A stretch of DNA of 44,601 nucleotides from NCBI GenBank assembly GCA_949291295.1, contig CASEVE010000020.1:1-44601 (forward strand). The letters are read 5' to 3'. The translations under genes were made by a program, and so were the position numbers. The DNA is from an uncultured Olsenella sp. GTDB taxonomy: Bacteria > Actinomycetota > Coriobacteriia > Coriobacteriales > Atopobiaceae. The notes under the pieces are model-generated. The model worked only from the letters and a program-made list of their open reading frames with translations, did not search any database and was not told the DNA's origin. Shown here one piece after another: positions 27,311 through 35,718 of the stretch. Every line of letters starts with the position of its first letter. Position 1 is the stretch's first letter.

Positions 27311-27349
27311 AACCTCATTGTTGCCATTCCCATCCCACAAGGAGTGAAC

Positions 27350-28414
27350 ATGCGAGACAAGCTCACCAAGATCATTGCCGCCTACGAGGAGCTCGAGGCA
27401 AAGCTCATGGACCCCGCCGTGGTCTCCGATCCCAAGGAGTACGCGCGCCTCGCCAAGGAGCACGCCAGCCAGTCCGAGCTCGTGACCCGCGCCCGCGAGT
27501 ACCTGGGTGCGCTTGACGACATCGACGCCGCCAAGGAGATGCTCCACGAGGCCGATGCCGAGGAGAAGGCCATGCTCCAGGAGGACATTTCCGCCAACGA
27601 GGCCAAGCTCCCCGCTCTTGAGGACGAGATCAAGTACCTGCTCATCCCCGCCGACCCCAACGACGAGAAGGATACGATCGTCGAGATTCGCGCCGGCGTG
27701 GGCGGTGACGAGGCCGCCATCTTTGCTGGCGACCTCTTCAAGATGTACCAGCGCTTCTGCGAGGGTCGCGGCTGGAAGATCCAGGTTCTCTCTTCCAGCC
27801 CCTCCGAGGCCGGCGGCTTCAAGACCATCGAGTTCAAGGTGCTGGGCGAGAAGGTGTACTCCGTGCTCAAGTACGAGTCCGGCGTGCACCGCGTCCAGCG
27901 CGTTCCCAAGACCGAGAGCCAGGGGCGCATCCAGACCTCAACGGCTACTGTTGCGGTCCTGCCCGAGGCAGACGAGATCGACATCCAGATCGATCCCGGT
28001 GATCTGCGCATCGACACGTACTGCGCCTCGGGCCCCGGTGGTCAGTGCGTCAACACCACCTACTCTGCCGTGCGCATCACGCACCTGCCGACCAACACCG
28101 TGGTGCAGTCGCAGGACCAGCGCTCGCAGATTCAGAACCGCGAGGTCTGCATGCAGATGCTCCGTGCGCGCCTCTACGAGATGGAGCTCGAGCGCCAGCA
28201 GGCGGAGCAGGGTGCCGAGCGACTCTCTCAGATCGGTCACGGCAACCGCTCCGAGAAGATTCGCACCTACAACCAGCCGCAGGACCGCGTGACCGATCAC
28301 CGCATCGGGTTCAACAGCACCTACAACGGCGTTCTCCTCGGTGATTCGCTGCCGAGCGTGATCGAGGCTCTCGCCGCCGCCGAGCGCGCTGAGAAGCTGG
28401 CCCAGGCGGTGTAG
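27350..28414 (+). CDS. prfA: Peptide chain release factor 1
   Basis: 354 residues. RF1 recognises UAA and UAG stop codons and triggers release of the finished protein. The catalytic GGQ motif is in SGPGGQCVNTTYSAVRITH; the usual form is SGAGGQHVN, so the second and sixth positions differ. It has RAGVGGDEAAIF and the SEKIRTYNQPQDRVTDHRIG end of class I factors. Start ATG 27350 follows AAGGAG by five bases. The GGQ glutamine is the target of PrmC, encoded downstream after a terminator and a family B repeat. Confidence 0.97.
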   Translation: MRDKLTKIIAAYEELEAKLMDPAVVSDPKEYARLAKEHASQSELVTRAREYLGALDDIDAAKEMLHEADAEEKAMLQEDISANEAKLPALEDEIKYLLIPADPNDEKDTIVEIRAGVGGDEAAIFAGDLFKMYQRFCEGRGWKIQVLSSSPSEAGGFKTIEFKVLGEKVYSVLKYESGVHRVQRVPKTESQGRIQTSTATVAVLPEADEIDIQIDPGDLRIDTYCASGPGGQCVNTTYSAVRITHLPTNTVVQSQDQRSQIQNREVCMQMLRARLYEMELERQQAEQGAERLSQIGHGNRSEKIRTYNQPQDRVTDHRIGFNSTYNGVLLGDSLPSVIEALAAAERAEKLAQAV

Positions 28415-28431
28415 TTCGAGCCGTCCGCTCA

Positions 28432-28467
28432 CAGCCGGCGCGCCCCTCGGCGCGCCGGCTGTTTTTT
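28432..28467 (+). terminator. Rho-independent terminator of prfA
   Basis: Perfect 13-bp stem CAGCCGGCGCGCC with 28449-28461, loop CCTC, then six T. The last T is also the first base of the family B element. Confidence 0.92.
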
Positions 28468-28690
28468 GCGCAAAAAGCGCGCTCGTGCCACAAACGGGCA
28501 GGGTGCCTGCGCAAAAAGCCCGTTCGTGCCACGCTGTTCGGGGGTTACTCAAAGTATCAGCGCTGCGTTTCTCCAGATAAGCTCATGAGTAATTGAATCA
28601 AAATCGCGATTCAGAGCTAAATGATGTGGCACGAGTGAGGTTTTTGCACGCGCCGGCGTCTATTTGTGGCACGAGCGGGCTTTTTGCGCT
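28467..28690. repeat. Family B repeat element, copy 2 (224 bp)
   Basis: Direct modules at 28467 and 28508, inverted modules at 28626 and 28666; spacings 41, 118, 40 and total length are identical to copy 1 at 21836. The 93-base centre contains TGAATC-N8-GATTCA, a small hairpin. It fills the gap between prfA and prmC. Confidence 0.85.
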
Positions 28691-28760
28691 CGCAGCCATT
28701 CTCGTGGGGGACTCCGCTTGGGGTTATGATGCTGTGACACGTTCGAGCAAAGGAAGGGCA

Positions 28761-29660
28761 ATGCCGCAAAGCGAGCTGTGGACCATCAAGCGCGTACTTG
28801 ATTGGACGAGTGGATACCTTGAGCGTAGGGGAGACGAGCACCCACGCCTCTCTGCGGAATGGCTGCTGGCAAATGCCACCGGCCTCTCCCGGGTGGAGCT
28901 CTACGTGAACTATGACAAGCCGCTCGAGGCGGGGGAGCTTTCCAAGATGCACGCTGCGATCGAGCGCCGCGCGGCGGGCGAGCCCCTCCAGTACGTAACC
29001 GGAGAGATGCCCTTTCGCCATATTGTCCTGCGCTGCGAGCACGGTGTGCTCATCCCAAGACCAGAGACAGAAATCCTTGTTGATGCCGCCCTCGAGGGCG
29101 TGGACGGCGCGGCATCAGGGGGGAGCGAGGACGCCGTGCGCGTGCTTGAGATTGGCACCGGCACGGGTTGCATTGCGCTCTCCATCGCCTCGGAGCGACC
29201 GGGCACGCAGGTTGTCGCCACGGATCTCTCCCCGCGCGCCGTCGAGCTTGCGCTTCGCAACCGCGAGGCCCTCGGTCTCGAGGATGCGGTGAGCATCGTC
29301 GAGTGTGACCTCGCCTCTGGTGTTGACCAGGAGCTCATGGGCACGTTTTCCGTGCTCGTTTCCAACCCGCCCTACATCCCTACGCAGGTCCTGCGGGAGG
29401 AGGTTCCCGCCGAGGTGGCGGACAACGAGCCGGAGCTCGCTCTCGACGGTGGTCCCGACGGCCTCGACGTCTTCCGGAGAATCCTCGAGCTGGCGCCCAG
29501 CGCCCTCGCCTCGGGCGGCGTTCTTGCGGTGGAGCTCTTCGAGGGGTCGCTCGAGCAGGCCGCCGAGCTCACGCGCGCGGCGGGAGGCTGGGCGAGCGTT
29601 GAGGTGCGCGAGGACCTCACGCGCCGCCCGCGTGTCCTTTTTGCAAGAAGGGAAGGCTAA
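28761..29660 (+). CDS. prmC: Release factor glutamine N5-methyltransferase
   Basis: 299 residues. PrmC methylates the Gln of the GGQ motif of release factors with S-adenosylmethionine. The N-terminal helical domain (RLSAEWLLANATGLSRVELY) is followed by GEPLQYVTGEMPF and IPRPETEILVD. The SAM-binding motif is VLEIGTGTGCIALSIA, and the catalytic NPPY occurs in VLVSNPPYIPT. The start is ATG 28761 after AAAGGAAGG. tsaC begins one base after its stop codon, so these two are one unit. Confidence 0.95.
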   Translation: MPQSELWTIKRVLDWTSGYLERRGDEHPRLSAEWLLANATGLSRVELYVNYDKPLEAGELSKMHAAIERRAAGEPLQYVTGEMPFRHIVLRCEHGVLIPRPETEILVDAALEGVDGAASGGSEDAVRVLEIGTGTGCIALSIASERPGTQVVATDLSPRAVELALRNREALGLEDAVSIVECDLASGVDQELMGTFSVLVSNPPYIPTQVLREEVPAEVADNEPELALDGGPDGLDVFRRILELAPSALASGGVLAVELFEGSLEQAAELTRAAGGWASVEVREDLTRRPRVLFARREG

Positions 29661-29661
29661 C

Positions 29662-30312
29662 ATGGGCGAAATCCTGACCGTCGATCAGAAAAACCCTTCC
29701 GACGAGGTGGTTTGCCGCGCAGCCTCCGTCCTTCGCGACGGCGGCGTTGCCGTTGTTCCCACCGACTCGGTCTACGGCATCTGTTGCGCCGCCGTGCACG
29801 GCAACCCCGGCCACATGCGCATCTTCGACATAAAGCGCCGCGCCCGCGCCCAGACCCTGCCCTGGTTTGTGGCAGATATTGATGACCTGCGCGTCTACGG
29901 ACGCGAGGTCCCCGATTGGACGCTTCGCCTGGCGCAGGCTCAGTGGCCCGGCGCGCTCACGCTGGTGGTGCGCGCGTCTGAGGCGGTTCCCGTCGAGTAT
30001 GCCCAGCCCATGCCGGACGGGCCCACCATCGCCCTGCGCGTTCCCAACTCCGAGCTCTGCCGCGCTCTGGTCCGGTCCCTCGGATGCCCCCTCGCCCAGA
30101 CGAGCGCCAACACTCACGGGGCACCTGCGGCCACGACGGGCCACGGCGTCGAGCCCGCCATCGTGGCCGCCGCCGACCTCACGCTCGACGGAGGCGCCGC
30201 GCCCGTGGGCGTAGCCTCCACAATCGTGGACGCCGCCGGAGCCATGCCGCGCGTCCTGCGCTCCGGCGCCCTCAGCGAGACAGATGTTCTTCTCGCCTGC
30301 GGGCTTGCCTGA
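29662..30312 (+). CDS. tsaC: Threonylcarbamoyl-AMP synthase (Sua5/YciO/YrdC family)
   Basis: 216 residues. The enzyme makes threonylcarbamoyl-adenylate from Thr, bicarbonate and ATP for the t6A37 modification of ANN-decoding tRNAs. Motifs: VAVVPTDSVYGI (28-39), IFDIKRRARAQTLPWFV (the usual form is KxR...PL), WPGALTLVV, IALRVPN and PLAQTSANTHG. There is no C-terminal Sua5 domain, so it is the short TsaC type. ATG 29662 follows AAGGGAAGG. It follows prmC directly, a common pairing. Confidence 0.93.
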   Translation: MGEILTVDQKNPSDEVVCRAASVLRDGGVAVVPTDSVYGICCAAVHGNPGHMRIFDIKRRARAQTLPWFVADIDDLRVYGREVPDWTLRLAQAQWPGALTLVVRASEAVPVEYAQPMPDGPTIALRVPNSELCRALVRSLGCPLAQTSANTHGAPAATTGHGVEPAIVAAADLTLDGGAAPVGVASTIVDAAGAMPRVLRSGALSETDVLLACGLA

Positions 30313-30394
30313 GCCCGGATTGGCCCAGCTCCCCGAGGTCGACCCCTCGGTCGTGCTACTCTATATCCGGTGCACACGCTCAGAAGGGGGAACC

Positions 30395-30868
30395 ATGCGC
30401 ATTGCCATCGCGTCCGATCACGCCGGTTTTGTCCAGAAGGCGCCGCTTGCGGAGTACCTGCGCGCTCAAGGCCACGAAGTCGTTGACATGGGGCCCGCAA
30501 CGGATGACCGCTGCGACTATCCTGACTATGCCGACAAGGTGGCCCGCGCCGTTGCCCGCGGTGACGTTGAGCGCGGCGTTCTCATCTGCGGCACCGGCCT
30601 CGGCATCGCCATGGCGGCCGACAAGGTCCCCGGCGTTCGTGCGACCCCCATTCAGACCGTCGAGTTCGCGCAGCTCTGCCGCGCACACAACGACGCCAAC
30701 GTCATCGGTCTCTCGGGCCGCTTCGTCTCGCTCGAGGACAACGAGAAGATCCTCGACACCTTCCTCGCCACGCCCTTCGAGGGCGGCAGGCATACCGGGC
30801 GCGTCGAGAAGATCATGCGGGAAGACGACCCAAGCTTCCCCGGCGTTCCCGCCGACCTTGGCATGTAG
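30395..30868 (+). CDS. rpiB: Ribose-5-phosphate isomerase B
   Basis: 157 residues. It interconverts ribose 5-phosphate and ribulose 5-phosphate in the pentose phosphate pathway. The signature SDHAG (7-11) and the catalytic Cys65 in LICGTGLGIAMAADK are present, with DYPDYADKVA between. The start ATG 30395 follows AGAAGGGGG. It is separated from tsaC by 82 bases, which include the small hairpin CCGAGG-N6-CCTCGG, and it ends at a terminator before glyA. Confidence 0.94.
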   Translation: MRIAIASDHAGFVQKAPLAEYLRAQGHEVVDMGPATDDRCDYPDYADKVARAVARGDVERGVLICGTGLGIAMAADKVPGVRATPIQTVEFAQLCRAHNDANVIGLSGRFVSLEDNEKILDTFLATPFEGGRHTGRVEKIMREDDPSFPGVPADLGM

Positions 30869-30881
30869 AGAGTGACTGACC

Positions 30882-30906
30882 GGCGCCCGCATGACGGGCG
30901 CCTTTT
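30882..30906 (+). terminator. Terminator between rpiB and glyA
   Basis: GGCGCCCG pairs with CGGGCGCC around CATGA, then TTTT. The glyA binding site lies directly after it, so read-through may be partial. Confidence 0.75.
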
Positions 30907-30922
30907 GCAAAGGAGGGCTTTC

Positions 30923-32176
30923 ATGACATACGAGAACCTGAGCGCGTCCGACCCCGAGGTCTTCTCGGCCATCTCTGACGAGCTGCGCCGCCAGCGCTCC
31001 TCGATTGAGCTCATTGCCTCCGAGAACTTTGTCTCCGAGGCCGTGATGGAGGCGGTTGGCTCCCCGCTCACCAACAAGTACGCCGAGGGCCTGCCCGGCA
31101 AGCGCTACTACGGCGGTTGCTGGGCGGTCGACAGGGTTGAGAACCTCGCCCGCGAGCGCGCCTGCAAGCTCTTTGGATCCGTGCACGCCAATGTCCAGCC
31201 CCACTCCGGCGCCCAGGCCAACTACGCCGCTCTTGCCGCCCTGGCCCAGCCCGGCGACAAGATCATGGGCATGGCGCTCGACAACGGCGGTCACCTCACG
31301 CACGGCTCGCCCGCCAACTTCTCCGGCAAGCTCTATCACGTGGTTTCCTACGGCGTCGACGAGAAGACCGAGCGGATTGACATGGACGCCGTCGCCGCGC
31401 TCGCCGAGGCGGAGCGTCCCAAGGTCATCATTGCGGGCGCTTCGGCCTACCCGCGCGTCATCGACTTTGAGGGCTTTGCCCAAATCGCTCACTCCGTGGG
31501 CGCACGCCTCATGGTTGACATGGCCCACATCGCCGGGCTCGTGGCCACCGGGCGCCACCCCAGCCCCGTGCCGCACGCAGACGTTGTGACCACCACCACT
31601 CACAAGACGCTGCGCGGACCGCGCGGAGGCCTCATCCTCTCCAACGACGATGACCTCGCCAAGAAGCTCGACTCCGCGGTCTTCCCCGGCAGCCAGGGAG
31701 GCCCGCTCGAACACGTCATTGCCGGCAAGGCCGTGGCCTTTGGCGAGGCGCTCTCTCCGGAGTTCTCAACCTATGCCGACGGCATTCTCGTCAACGCCCG
31801 TGCGCTCGGACGCGGCATGGAGTCCCGCGGGCTGCGTCTCGTCTCCGGGGGCACCGATAACCACCTGCTGCTCGTTGACCTCACGCCCGCAGGCGACGTC
31901 ACCGGCCGCGACGCCGAGCGCGCGCTCGACGAGGTGGGCATCACGGTCAACAAGAACACCATCCCCGGCGAGAAGCGCTCGCCGTTTGTCACGAGCGGCA
32001 TTCGCGTGGGCTCGGCGGCCGTGACCACCCGCGGCTTCTCCGAGCGCGAGTGCGAGCGCGTGGGCGAGCTGATCGGCGAGGTCGTGGGCAACCTCGGTAA
32101 CACCTCGGTCATGGAGCGCGTGAGCGTGGAGGTCCACGAGCTTCTCGCCGAGCACCCCCTCTACCCCGAGCTGTGA
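30923..32176 (+). CDS. glyA: Serine hydroxymethyltransferase
   Basis: 417 residues. It converts serine and tetrahydrofolate to glycine and 5,10-methylene-tetrahydrofolate, the main entry to one-carbon metabolism. Motifs: [54 protein letters not shown], and the PLP-lysine in [19 protein letters not shown] 30923 follows AAAGGAGG. The TGA stop codon is the first three bases of the family E hairpin before upp. The folate it uses would come from the FolP-FolK product. Confidence 0.97.
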   Translation: MTYENLSASDPEVFSAISDELRRQRSSIELIASENFVSEAVMEAVGSPLTNKYAEGLPGKRYYGGCWAVDRVENLARERACKLFGSVHANVQPHSGAQANYAALAALAQPGDKIMGMALDNGGHLTHGSPANFSGKLYHVVSYGVDEKTERIDMDAVAALAEAERPKVIIAGASAYPRVIDFEGFAQIAHSVGARLMVDMAHIAGLVATGRHPSPVPHADVVTTTTHKTLRGPRGGLILSNDDDLAKKLDSAVFPGSQGGPLEHVIAGKAVAFGEALSPEFSTYADGILVNARALGRGMESRGLRLVSGGTDNHLLLVDLTPAGDVTGRDAERALDEVGITVNKNTIPGEKRSPFVTSGIRVGSAAVTTRGFSERECERVGELIGEVVGNLGNTSVMERVSVEVHELLAEHPLYPEL

Positions 32177-32202
32177 TACGAAGGGACAGTCCCTTCGTAT
32201 CA
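32174..32202. repeat. Family E hairpin, copy 3
   Basis: TGATACGAAGGGAC, centre A, then the perfect complement (14-bp arms). It starts at the glyA stop codon and ends eight bases before AAAGGAAGGA of upp, so hairpin plus binding site make up nearly the whole gap. Confidence 0.75.
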
Positions 32203-32226
32203 TTTTCCAGAAAGGAAGGACGCCTC

Positions 32227-32874
32227 ATGGCAGAAGAGTTTGACTCCGCCCGCTTTACCGTTATCGACCACCCGCTCGTGCAGCACAAGCTGCACATTCT
32301 GCGCGACAAGAACACGCCCACCAAGCAGTTCCGCGAGCTCGTGACGGAGCTTGCCATCTTCGAGGGCTACGAGGCCATGCGCGACTTCCCGCTCGAGGAC
32401 GTTGAGGTTGAGACCCCCCTGGAGACCACCACGTGCAAGCGCGTGGCCGGTAAGAAGGTTGCGGTCATCCCCATCCTGCGAGCCGGCCTGGGCATGGTCG
32501 ACGGCATTCTCCAGCTCGTGCCTTCGGCGCGCGTGGGACACGTGGGCATGTACCGCGACGAGGTCACTCACGAACCGCATCAGTATTACTGCAAGTTCCC
32601 CGATGACATCGAGAACCGCACGTGCCTGATAGTTGACCCCATGCTCGCTACGGGCGGCTCGCTCACCGCGGCCATCCAGTTCCTGCGTGAGGCCGGCGTG
32701 AAGGACATCCGCGCGCTCACGCTCGTGTCCGCTCCCGAGGGCGTGCGCACCGTGCTCGACTTCGATCCCGAGGTGCGCCTCTACACCTGTGCCCTCGACC
32801 GTTGTCTCAACGATCACGCCTACATCCTGCCCGGCCTCGGCGACGCCGGCGACCGCATCTACGGCACCAAGTAG
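32227..32874 (+). CDS. upp: Uracil phosphoribosyltransferase
   Basis: 215 residues. It makes UMP from uracil and PRPP in pyrimidine salvage. The PRPP-binding loop is [38 protein letters not shown] and [15 protein letters not shown] are further family marks. ATG 32227 follows GAAAGGAAGG. It follows glyA over a 50-base gap. A long hairpin (32929-33025) separates it from the atp operon, though upp next to atp is common in Gram-positive bacteria. Confidence 0.97.
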   Translation: MAEEFDSARFTVIDHPLVQHKLHILRDKNTPTKQFRELVTELAIFEGYEAMRDFPLEDVEVETPLETTTCKRVAGKKVAVIPILRAGLGMVDGILQLVPSARVGHVGMYRDEVTHEPHQYYCKFPDDIENRTCLIVDPMLATGGSLTAAIQFLREAGVKDIRALTLVSAPEGVRTVLDFDPEVRLYTCALDRCLNDHAYILPGLGDAGDRIYGTK

Positions 32875-32928
32875 CGACAAGTACGACTGGTTGACGGCGA
32901 CGGGGCTGACAGAGACGATGACAAAGGC

Positions 32929-33025
32929 GACGGGGCAAATTGTGACAAAGGTGACAGGGTAGATTGTCATCATGAAGCCCATGATGACAATCTACCCTGT
33001 CACCTTTGTCACAATTTGCCCCGTC
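32929..33025. repeat. Family D long hairpin with 46-bp perfect arms
   Basis: Arms 32929-32974 and 32980-33025 are perfectly complementary; the loop is AAGCC. Weaker pairing continues outward to about 32898 and 33053 (GGGGCTGAC with GTCAGCCCC). Each arm contains the family D core TGACAAAGGTGACAGGGTA, and a diverged second copy (TGACAAAGGCGACGGGGCAA) begins just outside the left arm. It occupies most of the 308-base gap between upp and the atp promoter. Confidence 0.9.
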
Positions 33026-33114
33026 CCCCCTGTCGTCGCCCCCGTCAGCCCCGCCGCCCCTGCGCGTCTCGATTTCGCCGAATGTGACGAAATGAGGCCC
33101 CAAACGGCACCCCC

Positions 33115-33142
33115 TTGACGTTTGGCGCCGTTGGACTAGACT
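33115..33142 (+). promoter_or_regulatory. Promoter of the atp operon
   Basis: TTGACG (33115-33120), 16 bases, TAGACT (33137-33142): a good sigma-70-type match, 41 bases before the first gene. CAAACG (33101-33106) and CGTTTG (33119-33124) flank the -35 as an inverted repeat. Confidence 0.6.
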
Positions 33143-33182
33143 ACCCGTACTCTGATAACCGTCCGATCAGGGAGGGGCGGCC

Positions 33183-33473
33183 ATGGATCTTTCGGTCGCC
33201 ATCGGCTCCGGCGCGCTCTTTGGGCTTTTGGGGTGCGTGGCGCCTGCGGCGCTGTTCGAACGGGCTCTGAGGGGCAGTGCCGGCGTGAGTCTTGCCGCCG
33301 GCATGGCCGCGGTGCTCGTCTCGTTTCTGACGCTCGCCGTGGTGCTTCTCGTGGTCTACCTGGTCACGAGCAGGCACTTCTTGGAGTTTGGCGTGGCCAT
33401 GGTCGCCTCGTTTCTGCTCTTCTGGAGCATTGAGGCGGCGAGGGCCTTGCGGGCGGCCAACGGTCGCTCGTAG
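33183..33473 (+). CDS. AtpI-like small membrane protein, first gene of the atp operon
   Basis: 96 residues, mostly hydrophobic, with about three membrane segments (near 5-25, 33-62 and 68-86). Sequence similarity to AtpI cannot be judged by eye. Its place before atpB, its size and the ribosome binding site GGGAGGGG fit the ATP synthase protein I/AtpI position, which helps c-ring assembly or Mg uptake. The name is from context. Confidence 0.55.
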   Translation: MDLSVAIGSGALFGLLGCVAPAALFERALRGSAGVSLAAGMAAVLVSFLTLAVVLLVVYLVTSRHFLEFGVAMVASFLLFWSIEAARALRAANGRS

Positions 33474-33493
33474 GGGGAAGGGAAGGACATAGC

Positions 33494-34303
33494 GTGGGCA
33501 ATCCTCTGGACAGCCTGGGCGAAGAGGTGAACGAGCTCGTTGCGAGCTTTACGTCCCAGCCGATCTTTGGCGACCTGAACACGATTGGCTTCACCCAGTA
33601 CTCATTCTGGTTTGCGGTCGCGGTCATCCTGATGGTCGTCGCGCTCTTCGTCTTCAAGAAGCGCCAGTCGCGCGGGCTCGTTCCGCAGGGCGTTTTTGTC
33701 AACGGCGTCGAGTACCTTGTCGAGTTTGTTCGCGACGACATGTGCAAGGGGCTTCTCGGTGACTCCTGGAAGCGTCACTTCCCCTTCATCGCCACGATCT
33801 TCCTCGTGGTGCTTGCCAACAACATCGTGGGTGTCATCCCCGGGTGCAAGCCGGGCACTGGCACCATCTCCACCACCGCGGCACTCGCGGTCTGCTCGTT
33901 TGTCTACTTCATCGTCTGCGGCATCAAGAAGAAGGGCACGCTCGGCTACGTCAAGAGCCTGGCCCCGGCGGGCGTCATGTTCCCGCTGAACGCCCTCGTC
34001 TGGCTCATCGAGGTCTTCTCGACGATCCTGCGCCTCATCACCCTCGCCGTCCGACTCTTCTGCAACCTCTTCGCGGGCCACGTGGTCATGGGCACCTTCG
34101 CCATTCTGGCGTCGCTCTTCTTCGAGCCCATGGTGCAGGCCTTCTCGGTCGCCACCGCCGTGCAGGCGGGCGCGTCGGTGCTGTGGGTCGGCATCCTGCT
34201 CGTCATCTACGTCGTGGAGATCATGGTGGCCGCCATCCAGGCCTACGTCTTCGCGCTTCTCTCCGCCGTCTACATCCAGATTGCCGAGTCCGACGAGGAG
34301 TAG
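33494..34303 (+). CDS. atpB: ATP synthase F0 subunit a
   Basis: 269 residues with at least five membrane spans. Subunit a forms the proton half-channels beside the c-ring. The essential Arg is in LAVRLFCNLFAGH. An early GLVPQGVFVNGVEYLVEFV and ANNIVGVIPG are typical. The start codon is GTG 33494 (VGNPLDSLGEE), preceded by GGAAGGA. It ends with IQIAESDEE. A small GC hairpin follows in the gap to atpE. Confidence 0.95.
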   Translation: MGNPLDSLGEEVNELVASFTSQPIFGDLNTIGFTQYSFWFAVAVILMVVALFVFKKRQSRGLVPQGVFVNGVEYLVEFVRDDMCKGLLGDSWKRHFPFIATIFLVVLANNIVGVIPGCKPGTGTISTTAALAVCSFVYFIVCGIKKKGTLGYVKSLAPAGVMFPLNALVWLIEVFSTILRLITLAVRLFCNLFAGHVVMGTFAILASLFFEPMVQAFSVATAVQAGASVLWVGILLVIYVVEIMVAAIQAYVFALLSAVYIQIAESDEE

Positions 34304-34322
34304 GCGAGAAGAACGGCAACTC

Positions 34323-34338
34323 GCGGGCGTCCGCCCGC
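34323..34338 (+). other. Hairpin between atpB and atpE
   Basis: GCGGGCG-TC-CGCCCGC, 7-bp stem without a U tract, in a 108-base gap. Such a stem could set mRNA processing or stability so that atpE, needed in more copies, is translated more. This use is inference. Confidence 0.4.
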
Positions 34339-34411
34339 TGAGGAATAGCATGTTGGTTCGAAACTCGTCCCGGCCCACAAACCAATCGGGGCGAATGTCA
34401 AAGGAGGAACA

Positions 34412-34615
34412 GTGGGAGCTCTCGGTGTCGTTGGTTATGGTCTCGGCGTTATCGGCGCGGGCATCGGCATTGGCCTGGCCGCCAGTGGCGTTGCGCAGGG
34501 CATGGCTCGTCAGCCCGAGGTTCAGGGCCGTCTCTTCACGGTCTTCATCCTGGGCTCGGCCTTCGTCGAGGCCCTCGCCCTCATCGGCTTCGTCGTCAGC
34601 CTCATCGTCAAGTAG
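34412..34615 (+). CDS. atpE: ATP synthase F0 subunit c
   Basis: 67 residues, two membrane helices joined by the ARQPE loop. The first helix has the glycine pattern GVIGAGIGIGLAASG. The proton-binding Glu is in GSAFVEALALIGFVV. This is the ring subunit that turns with proton flow. The start codon is GTG 34412, after a strong AAAGGAGGAACA. The helix 1 motif gives no Na-binding signature by eye, so proton coupling is likely. Confidence 0.96.
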   Translation: MGALGVVGYGLGVIGAGIGIGLAASGVAQGMARQPEVQGRLFTVFILGSAFVEALALIGFVVSLIVK

Positions 34616-34646
34616 CGCTGTCGCACGTTTCCGAGTGGAGGCAAGC

Positions 34647-35255
34647 ATGAAGAACACTGTCACAAGGCTGCTTGCGCCCGCGGGCGTCGCCGTCGGCGTC
34701 GTCCTCGCGACGCCGGCCGTGGCGCTCGCGGAGGAGTCGGCGGTCGGCCCCGACATCCTGATCCCCAAGATGGCGGAGTTCGTCCCCGCGCTCATCGCCT
34801 TCCTCGTCATCCTCGCCGTCATGGCCAAGCTCGTGTGGCCCCCGGTTCTGGAGATGATGGAGAAGCGCCAGCAGAAGATCCAGGACGACCTCGACGCCGC
34901 GGAGCGCTCCAAGGTCGAGGCGGCCGAGGAGGCCAAGAGCTACGAGGCCAAGATCCTCGAGGCGCACCACGAGGCCGACCAGATCGTCGCCAAGGCCAAG
35001 AAGGAGGCCGAGGAGGTCCGCTCCGCGGTTCTCGCCAAGGCCCAGCGCGAGGCGGCGGACATCATCTCCAAGGCCCACGGCGCCGTTGACTCCGAGCGCC
35101 ACAAGGCCATGATCGAGCTCTCGAGCTCCGTCGTCGACCTCTCCGTGGAGATTGCCAGCAAGATCATTGGCAACGACCTCTCCGTGGAAGAGCAGCGCCG
35201 CCTTGCCGAGAAGTACCTCGCGGAAGTGAGCACCCCCGATGAGCAGCAGCACTAA
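34647..35255 (+). CDS. atpF: ATP synthase F0 subunit b
   Basis: 202 residues. Subunit b is the peripheral stalk. The true membrane helix is about 43-66 (FVPALIAFLVILAVMAKLVWPPV), followed by a long charged coiled coil. An additional N-terminal stretch (MKNTVTRLLAPAG...VALAEE) looks like a Sec signal peptide with an ALA-type cleavage site, an extra feature compared with the simple b subunit. ATG 34647 follows GTGGAGG. It overlaps atpH by 17 bases. Confidence 0.94.
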   Translation: MKNTVTRLLAPAGVAVGVVLATPAVALAEESAVGPDILIPKMAEFVPALIAFLVILAVMAKLVWPPVLEMMEKRQQKIQDDLDAAERSKVEAAEEAKSYEAKILEAHHEADQIVAKAKKEAEEVRSAVLAKAQREAADIISKAHGAVDSERHKAMIELSSSVVDLSVEIASKIIGNDLSVEEQRRLAEKYLAEVSTPDEQQH

Positions 35256-35718
35256 GCGCGTCGACGCCGAGAAGGTCGAGGCGTACACCAGGGCGCTTCT
35301 CGAGGCCGCCCGCTCCGAGGGCCGCGCCAACGCGGACCTCGTGCAGTGGCAGCACGCGCAGAAGTTCACCCCGGAGGTCCTCGAGACCATCGCGGCCATG
35401 CAGCGCGAGGACGACCTGCGCCTGCTCGAGGAGGTCGCCAAGCGCTACAAGGAGCTTCTCGACTCACAGGACACCACGGTCTCCGTCACGGTGACCACGG
35501 CCGTCCCCATGGACGACGCCCTGCGCGAGAAGGTCCGCGCCAAGACGGAGGCCGACCTCAACGCGCCGGTCTACCTCGTCGAGCGCATCGACCCCTCAAT
35601 CATCGGCGGCATCATGCTCGAGGTGCGCGGCAAGCGCTACGACGCCTCCGTCCGCGCGCAGCTCGCCAACATCAGAAAGACCCTCTCGTCTACCTTCATC
35701 GAAGGCGAGGAACATTAA
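35239..35718 (+). CDS. atpH: ATP synthase F1 subunit delta
   Basis: 159 residues, close to the usual 180. Delta joins F1 to the b stalk. The C-terminal part is the best conserved: VTVTTAVPMDDALREKV and LVERIDPSIIGGIMLEVRGKRYDASVRAQL. The N-terminal helical domain is short. ATG 35239 lies inside the end of atpF, and its stop overlaps the atpA start by one base (TAATG), so the three genes are translationally coupled. Confidence 0.93.
   Translation: MSSSTKRVDAEKVEAYTRALLEAARSEGRANADLVQWQHAQKFTPEVLETIAAMQREDDLRLLEEVAKRYKELLDSQDTTVSVTVTTAVPMDDALREKVRAKTEADLNAPVYLVERIDPSIIGGIMLEVRGKRYDASVRAQLANIRKTLSSTFIEGEEH

Noticed and set aside
28462..28480. Family B element at 28467 as part of the prfA terminator
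   Set aside because: They share only the last T of the U run; copy 1 at 21836 has no terminator next to it.
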